DNA of 64,000 nt, taken from NCBI GenBank assembly GCA_900553785.1, contig USES01000001.1, positions 85,834 through 149,833 of the forward strand, read 5' to 3'. The DNA is from an uncultured Clostridium sp. GTDB lineage: Bacteria; Bacillota; Clostridia; TANB77; CAG-465. The position numbers were made by a program, and so were the translations under genes. Of this stretch, positions 59,110-64,000 are shown in pieces. The notes beneath the pieces were generated by a model. The model ran no database searches. It was not told the origin of the DNA and saw nothing but the letters and a program-made list of their open reading frames with translations. Positions within the stretch are counted from its first letter, which is position 1. Each line of letters opens with the position of its first letter.

Positions 59110-59631
59110 TTACTTTATATAAAGTGTAACTTTTCTATTTATTAATCTACTATTGGTATACAACAAATCTAAAGAAATAAAAGTAAATGTACATAAAATT
59201 ATAAGGTTTGGTATAGCCCCACTTATACTAAAGAAAACTCCTCTTAAAACTGGTAATAACATTTTAATATAAAATACACCTAGAATTCCCCAAATAGCTG
59301 CGAATTCAAGGCAGACCTTTTCATTTATTGCAAATCGCATATCTGAATAATCCCAAAGTGCTATGCCATACATTTTCTGTAACATTACATATGTAACATA
59401 CTCACAAAATGTAAGTATGATTGCACTCAATAAAAATTGCAATATTATATTTCCAGTAATCATTGGTATTACTGTAGACAATATAACTGTACCAATTCCA
59501 TACAATATACAGAATGGGCCATACAATATTCCTGGTGCTCTTGTAAAGTTTTTAGTTGTAGCTTTAAAAACACATTCTAATATCCAACCCATAAATGCAC
59601 CTATTATAAAAAAATATATACAGAAAAACAT
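59110..59631 (-). CDS. CmpB-like putative ABC transporter permease
   Basis: A 173-residue membrane protein with about five helices. The family opening is FFIIGAFMGWILECVF, followed by RAPGILYGPFCILYGIGTVI and ALWDYSDMRF. This matches the ABC_trans_CmpB family of Firmicutes, whose transport role is not demonstrated. It follows uvrA by 46 bp on the same strand. Confidence 0.8.
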   Translation of the reverse strand: MFFCIYFFIIGAFMGWILECVFKATTKNFTRAPGILYGPFCILYGIGTVILSTVIPMITGNIILQFLLSAIILTFCEYVTYVMLQKMYGIALWDYSDMRFAINEKVCLEFAAIWGILGVFYIKMLLPVLRGVFFSISGAIPNLIILCTFTFISLDLLYTNSRLINRKVTLYIK

Positions 59632-59677
59632 TTAAATCACCTGTATATATTTTTATCTATTTTATTTTTTGTATTCA

Positions 59678-62500
59678 CTATTTTAAAATTTTCTTCAAAA
59701 ATTGTCCTGTGTAACTTTTCTCTACTTTTGCAACCTCTTCTGGAGTGCCCGTAGCAATTACTTCTCCGCCTTTTGCACCACCTTCAGGTCCTAGGTCTAT
59801 AATGTAGTCTGCACTTTTTATAACATCTAAATTATGTTCTATTATTACTGCAGTATTTCCATTATCTACAAGTCTATTTAACATTGAAATTAAATTTTTA
59901 ACATCATCAGTGTGAAGTCCAGTAGTAGGCTCATCTAAAATGTATAGTGTTTTTCCAGTAGATGTTTTAGATAATTCCGTTGCAAGTTTTACTCTTTGTG
60001 CTTCACCACCAGATAACGTTGTAGAAGACTGCCCTATTTTTATATAACCTAGACCAACATCATAAAGTGTTTGCAACTTATTTCTAATTTTAGTTATATT
60101 CTTAAAGAAATCTAGTGCTTCCTCTACTGTCATATTTAACACATCACTTATGCTCTTACCTTTATACTTAACTTCCAATGTCTCTTTGTTATATCTTTTC
60201 CCTTTACATACCTCACAAGGTACATATATATCTGGCAAGAAATGCATTTCGATTTTAATAATTCCATCTCCTTGGCAAGCCTCACATCTACCACCTGCAA
60301 CATTAAAGCTAAATCTTCCTTTTTCGTATCCACGTGCTTTAGCTTCCGGAGTTAGAGCATACAAGTCACGTATTAAATCGAAAATACCAGTATATGTTGC
60401 GGTATTTGACCTTGGAGTTCTTCCTATAGGAGATTGGTCAATATTTATTACTTTATCTATATTTTCCAAGCCTAAAATTTCTTTATGTTTTCCAGCCTTA
60501 TGTCTTGCACCGTTTGCAAATGCAGCTGATGCTTTATACAATACTTCGTTTACTAATGAACTTTTTCCAGAACCAGAAACACCAGTAACACATGTCATAA
60601 CACCTAAAGGTATCGTTACATCTATGTTTTTCAAGTTATTTTCAGCAGCTTTAACAATTTTAATTTCATGTCCATTACCATTCCTACGTTTTTCAGGTAC
60701 ATCAATTTTAAGTTTACCGCTTAAATATTTTCCCGTTATACTGTTTTCACAAGCAGCAACCTCATCTGGTGTACCACATGCTACTACCTGTCCGCCATGA
60801 ATTCCCGCTCTTGGACCAATATCTACAAGATAGTCTGCTGCACGCATTGTATCTTCGTCATGTTCTACAACAATTAAAGTGTTTCCTAAATCTCTCATCT
60901 TTTTAAGTGATGCTAAAAGCTTATCGTTATCTCTTTGATGCAACCCTATACTTGGCTCATCTAGTATATATAGCACACCTGTTAAGCCAGAGCCAATTTG
61001 AGTAGCAAGTCTAATTCTTTGAGATTCTCCACCAGACAATGTGCCTGCACTTCTAGCTAAGGTCAAATAGTCTAGTCCTACATCTATTAAAAATTGCAAT
61101 CTTGAATTTATTTCTTTTAATATTTGTTCCGCTATTAAACGATTTTTCTCGGATAGTTTAAGGTCATTTAAGTACTTCTTTATATCTGTAATAGACATAC
61201 AAGTTAACTCGTAAATGTTAAGCTTACCAACACGAACTGCAAGTACAATATCTTTTAGTCTTGCACCATGGCACACTTCACATGGAATAGTGTTCATAAA
61301 ACCTGCATATATCTCTTTTTGAAGCATAGATTTAGTTTCATTATATCTTCTTTCTAGTATGTTGCAAACACCTTCAAATGGTGCTTCAAAATTCCTAGAA
61401 AATGTTTTAGATTTGTATTCAAACTTAATCATCTCATTTTTGCTACCATAAAGTAATACGTTCTTAAAACTTTCTGGAAGTTTAGAATACTTTGTATCCA
61501 GCTTTATTTTATAATGCTTACAAAGTCCTTTAATATACATCTGTGTGGCCGAATCCATTGTATTTCCTCCCCAAGCTTTAATTAGCGTTGGATCAGATAT
61601 AGTTTTGGTTTTGTCTGGAATAATTCTATCTGGATCTATCTTTAAAAGTTCTCCTACTCCTGTACATGCAGGACATGCACCAAATGGTGTATTAAATGAA
61701 AACATTCTAGGAGATAATTCTTCCATAGATATTCCACAGTCTGGACATGAATAATTTCCAGAAAACAATACCTCTTCTTTATCCAATATATCTACTAAAA
61801 CAAGTTTGTCTGCCTCTTTCATTGCAAGCTCCACAGAATCTGCAATTCTTGTTCTAATGTTTTCAGAAATAATTACTCTATCTACAACTATTTCGATATT
61901 ATGTGATTTGGCTTTATCTAATTCTGGTAACTCTTCAGATAGTTCATACATATTACCATCTATTCTTGCTCTCGTATATCCGTTTTTTATTGCTTGTTCT
62001 AGTATTTTAGTATGTTCTCCTTTTTTACCGCGAACAACTGGTGCCATTATAATTAACTTTGTGCCTTGTTCTTCTTCTAATATTTGGTCTACTATTTGGT
62101 CAACTGTTTGCATAGATATCTTTTTGCCACATTTTGGACAATATGGAACTCCTACTCTTGCATAAAGCAAACGTAAGTAATCATAAATTTCTGTAACCGT
62201 TCCAATAGTAGAACGAGGATTTTTTGATGTGGTCTTTTGGTCTATAGCTATGGCTGGAGATAGGCCCTCTATTGATTCAACGTCTGGCTTTTCCATCATT
62301 CCTAAAAACTGTCTTGCATATGAAGATAGACTTTCAACATATCTTCTTTGTCCCTCTGCATATATAGTATCAAATGCAAGTGAAGTTTTTCCAGAACCAG
62401 ATAGTCCCGTAAATACAGTAAGAGTATTTCTAGGAATCTCCAAATCTACATTTTTTAAGTTATTCTCTTTTGCTCCTTTTATTATAATTTTATCGTTCAT
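59678..62500 (-). CDS. uvrA: Excinuclease ABC subunit A
   Basis: Damage-recognition ATPase of nucleotide excision repair. 940 residues, two ABC modules: Walker A GLSGSGKTSLAF and GVSGSGKSSLVN, signatures LSGGESQRIRLA and LSGGEAQRVKLA, zinc modules CPKCGK / CPDCG..CPAC and CEACQGDG..CEVCKGKR. ATG at 62500 follows GGGGGTATTT; an in-frame upstream codon at 62524 lies in the leader. A LexA-like box lies next to its -10. Confidence 0.97.
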   Translation of the reverse strand: MNDKIIIKGAKENNLKNVDLEIPRNTLTVFTGLSGSGKTSLAFDTIYAEGQRRYVESLSSYARQFLGMMEKPDVESIEGLSPAIAIDQKTTSKNPRSTIGTVTEIYDYLRLLYARVGVPYCPKCGKKISMQTVDQIVDQILEEEQGTKLIIMAPVVRGKKGEHTKILEQAIKNGYTRARIDGNMYELSEELPELDKAKSHNIEIVVDRVIISENIRTRIADSVELAMKEADKLVLVDILDKEEVLFSGNYSCPDCGISMEELSPRMFSFNTPFGACPACTGVGELLKIDPDRIIPDKTKTISDPTLIKAWGGNTMDSATQMYIKGLCKHYKIKLDTKYSKLPESFKNVLLYGSKNEMIKFEYKSKTFSRNFEAPFEGVCNILERRYNETKSMLQKEIYAGFMNTIPCEVCHGARLKDIVLAVRVGKLNIYELTCMSITDIKKYLNDLKLSEKNRLIAEQILKEINSRLQFLIDVGLDYLTLARSAGTLSGGESQRIRLATQIGSGLTGVLYILDEPSIGLHQRDNDKLLASLKKMRDLGNTLIVVEHDEDTMRAADYLVDIGPRAGIHGGQVVACGTPDEVAACENSITGKYLSGKLKIDVPEKRRNGNGHEIKIVKAAENNLKNIDVTIPLGVMTCVTGVSGSGKSSLVNEVLYKASAAFANGARHKAGKHKEILGLENIDKVINIDQSPIGRTPRSNTATYTGIFDLIRDLYALTPEAKARGYEKGRFSFNVAGGRCEACQGDGIIKIEMHFLPDIYVPCEVCKGKRYNKETLEVKYKGKSISDVLNMTVEEALDFFKNITKIRNKLQTLYDVGLGYIKIGQSSTTLSGGEAQRVKLATELSKTSTGKTLYILDEPTTGLHTDDVKNLISMLNRLVDNGNTAVIIEHNLDVIKSADYIIDLGPEGGAKGGEVIATGTPEEVAKVEKSYTGQFLKKILK

Positions 62501-62523
62501 AAATACCCCCAAAATATATAACA

Positions 62524-62563
62524 AACATATGTTATTATATCACAGATGTATATTACTTGCCAA
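62524..62563 (-). promoter_or_regulatory. uvrA promoter with LexA-like box
   Basis: TTGGCA (62558-62563), 18-bp spacer, TATAAT (62534-62539). The palindrome AACATATGTT (62524-62533) directly follows the -10. Extended to 14 bases it matches 11 of 14 positions of CGAACRNRYGTTYC. Confidence 0.6.
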
Positions 62564-62584
62564 CACTAAATTAAAGTAAATTTT

Positions 62585-62621
62585 TCCAAAAAATAGACAG
62601 GTTATAAAAAACCCGTCTATT
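62585..62621 (-). terminator. Terminator of the surface-protein gene
   Basis: AATAGACAGGTT (62592-62603) pairs with AACCCGTCTATT (62610-62621), one wobble. On the minus strand it is followed by TTTTTTGG. Confidence 0.88.
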
Positions 62622-62638
62622 CATTCAATTTATATAGT

Positions 62639-64000
62639 TTAATTTGCTTTCTTTTTAATAATAACTATTGCTCCTAATGCAAGAATTGCACTAGATACTA
62701 CTGCAAAATATTTACCAACATCTTGCATAACACCAGTTGCTGGAGTTATATCACGTGTTCTTGTAGCAACAATACCATATTCACTTAAGTGAGTAGTATT
62801 AAATACTAAATAATCCCCCTCTATTTTAGTTTCAATTGTCTCTTCTATTTTTCCGTCTTTAACATAAACTACTTGGTATTTATCAAAACCTTTTAAATCG
62901 CTAGGAAGTTTAATTTTAATTGTCATTTTAGTATTTTGCATAGGTACTACAGTTCCTGCATTTAACACGTTTATATCTACTAAATATTTAACACTCTTAG
63001 AGCTTAAATCTTTAGATACTTCTACCTCTTTAATGTCTAGTGTATAATTGCTGTTTACTCCATTTTCAAAAGTTATACTTCCATCAGTCTTACCTGTGCT
63101 TTTAATTTCTTTTACTGTATCGTCAGCATTTTTAGTCCAAGAAGCATACAAAGTAAGATTTTTATATCTCTCATAACCACTTTCTTCTGTTATTAAAGTA
63201 TCTCTTTCAGCATCAGAAGTATTATTTTTGTCCCATTGTCTCCAGTATAAGTATTTATAATTTTTTCCACTGCCGTCTTTTTTAGTATTCCAACCACTAA
63301 AAGTATATCCTTCTCTTACAGGTGTGTATGGCAAAAGTGACATAGATGTTCCAGAATTGCCACCACCTAGATAGTCATATTTGTTAGATGTTTTACCATC
63401 AATTGTACCACCGTTGGCGTTTAGTACTACTACAATTCCATCTCCTTTAAAAGTATCTTGAGTATATGTAGCCGTTACTGTTACACAATCACTATTAGCA
63501 AAACAGCTAGAATCAATAGAAGTTACAATTTTTCCGTCTAAATCCCAACCTTTAAATGTGTATCCTTCTCTTACTGGTGTATATTTTGTTAAGTCAACTG
63601 TTTTAAATTCAGTACTTTTACTTGTTAATTTTATAATGCTTTGTCCATTTACTTTACCTGCAAATGGGTCAAGTGTTAAATAGTATGTACCTGTTCCTTG
63701 TAATGGCTTCTCAGAAAATCTTGCATAAAGAGTCAACCCATTTGTATATGGCTGGCCTTCAAAATCGCCACTCCAGCTAAATTCAGTTATTGCTATTTCT
63801 TCGTTAGCTTTTTCACCAGAAAAACTTCCCCAATGTGAAAATTCATTTTTCCCATTGAATGGTACAATTCCTTTTGTTAATTCAGATAATTTAACTGTAG
63901 TTTCTCCTTCTGCAACATTGAATTTTATAATTTTCTGGTCTTTACCATCAATACTGGTATTTTCTGCTGTGCTAGTCAATATTAATGTATATTTTCCATC
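62639..64000 (-). CDS. Cell-wall surface protein with InlB-type repeats, 3' part
   Basis: The 3' 453 codons of a gene that continues beyond the right edge. It contains two Listeria-Bacteroides (InlB B) repeats, YTPVREGYTFKGWDLDGK and YTPVREGYTFSGWNTKKDGS, plus beta-rich domains. The C-terminus has a sortase signal: TPATG (an xPxTG motif), a hydrophobic helix (YFAVVSSAILALGAIVII) and KKKAN. Probably an adhesin or wall-associated protein. The N-terminal half, signal peptide and promoter lie outside. Confidence 0.88.
   Translation of the reverse strand, partial: DGKYTLILTSTAENTSIDGKDQKIIKFNVAEGETTVKLSELTKGIVPFNGKNEFSHWGSFSGEKANEEIAITEFSWSGDFEGQPYTNGLTLYARFSEKPLQGTGTYYLTLDPFAGKVNGQSIIKLTSKSTEFKTVDLTKYTPVREGYTFKGWDLDGKIVTSIDSSCFANSDCVTVTATYTQDTFKGDGIVVVLNANGGTIDGKTSNKYDYLGGGNSGTSMSLLPYTPVREGYTFSGWNTKKDGSGKNYKYLYWRQWDKNNTSDAERDTLITEESGYERYKNLTLYASWTKNADDTVKEIKSTGKTDGSITFENGVNSNYTLDIKEVEVSKDLSSKSVKYLVDINVLNAGTVVPMQNTKMTIKIKLPSDLKGFDKYQVVYVKDGKIEETIETKIEGDYLVFNTTHLSEYGIVATRTRDITPATGVMQDVGKYFAVVSSAILALGAIVIIKKKAN

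Noticed and set aside
60148..60800. Long frames on both strands within uvrA
   Set aside because: They are shadows of uvrA, whose full set of motifs is on the minus strand frame.

Overview
The window reads as a low-GC, spore-forming member of the Clostridia. Almost every gene lies on the minus strand. Supporting features are the complete spoIIIAA-AH operon, spoVS, sleB-ypeB, the GatCAB amidotransferase, an RNase J gene, frequent TTG/GTG starts behind strong GGAGG ribosome-binding sites, and A/T-rich promoters with TTGACA/TATAAT boxes. No marker here fixes the genus.

Layout by coordinate. 1-4.7 kb: 5' part of an RNase J gene, a small GC-richer orphan gene, tRNA-Trp, a MazG-like NTP pyrophosphatase whose promoter carries a LexA-type (SOS) box, then rimO-rho. 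4.8-9.8 kb: gatC-gatA-proS-gatB, an operon for tRNA amidation and proline charging. 9.9-15.4 kb: one long operon, ABC exporter (ATPase, permease)-phosphohexomutase-era-yqzL-recO. 15.5-17.5 kb: tRNA-Glu and two plus-strand orphan genes, both built from internal repeats. 17.5-20.9 kb: spoVS and a DUF6873-like gene coupled to pcrA. 21-25 kb: a possible small RNA, then prpC-prkC-pfkA. 25-30.9 kb: PAP2 phosphatase, Nudix, rlmD, and the iscR / iscS-iscU-mnmA iron-sulfur and tRNA-thiolation cluster. 31-35 kb: a beta-CASP-like metallo-hydrolase and a P-type ATPase. 35.3-40 kb: spoIIIA operon. 40.2-46.1 kb: tRNA-Met, a two-gene coiled-coil module with an SDR, recG, an orphan MazF and a membrane-anchored unknown. 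46.1-53.6 kb: ypeB, sleB, and the elongasome operon DUF4321-radC-mreB-mreC-mreD-mrdA. 53.7-64 kb: mscL, capA-mtaB-ugtP, tRNA-Gln, a third GC-richer orphan gene, a CmpB-like membrane protein, uvrA and the 3' part of a sortase-anchored surface protein.

The items most worth attention are these. (1) The SOS box fills the spacer of the pyrophosphatase promoter, with a weaker one at uvrA. (2) Three conserved genes have abnormal reading frames: prpC lacks a normal start codon, and mreC and mtaB need a frameshift. (3) Three solitary GC-richer orphan genes (979, 15762, 58430) each have a perfect-spacing promoter and a strong terminator, and two share the same ribosome-binding segment. (4) A 42-residue coiled-coil protein is coupled to a 528-residue coiled-coil protein. 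(5) A possible ~95-nt RNA gene lies behind pfkA. (6) Several inverted repeats overlap promoter -10 boxes (16605, 20888, 30413).

All calls come from reading the sequence and recalled family motifs. No database search was possible.
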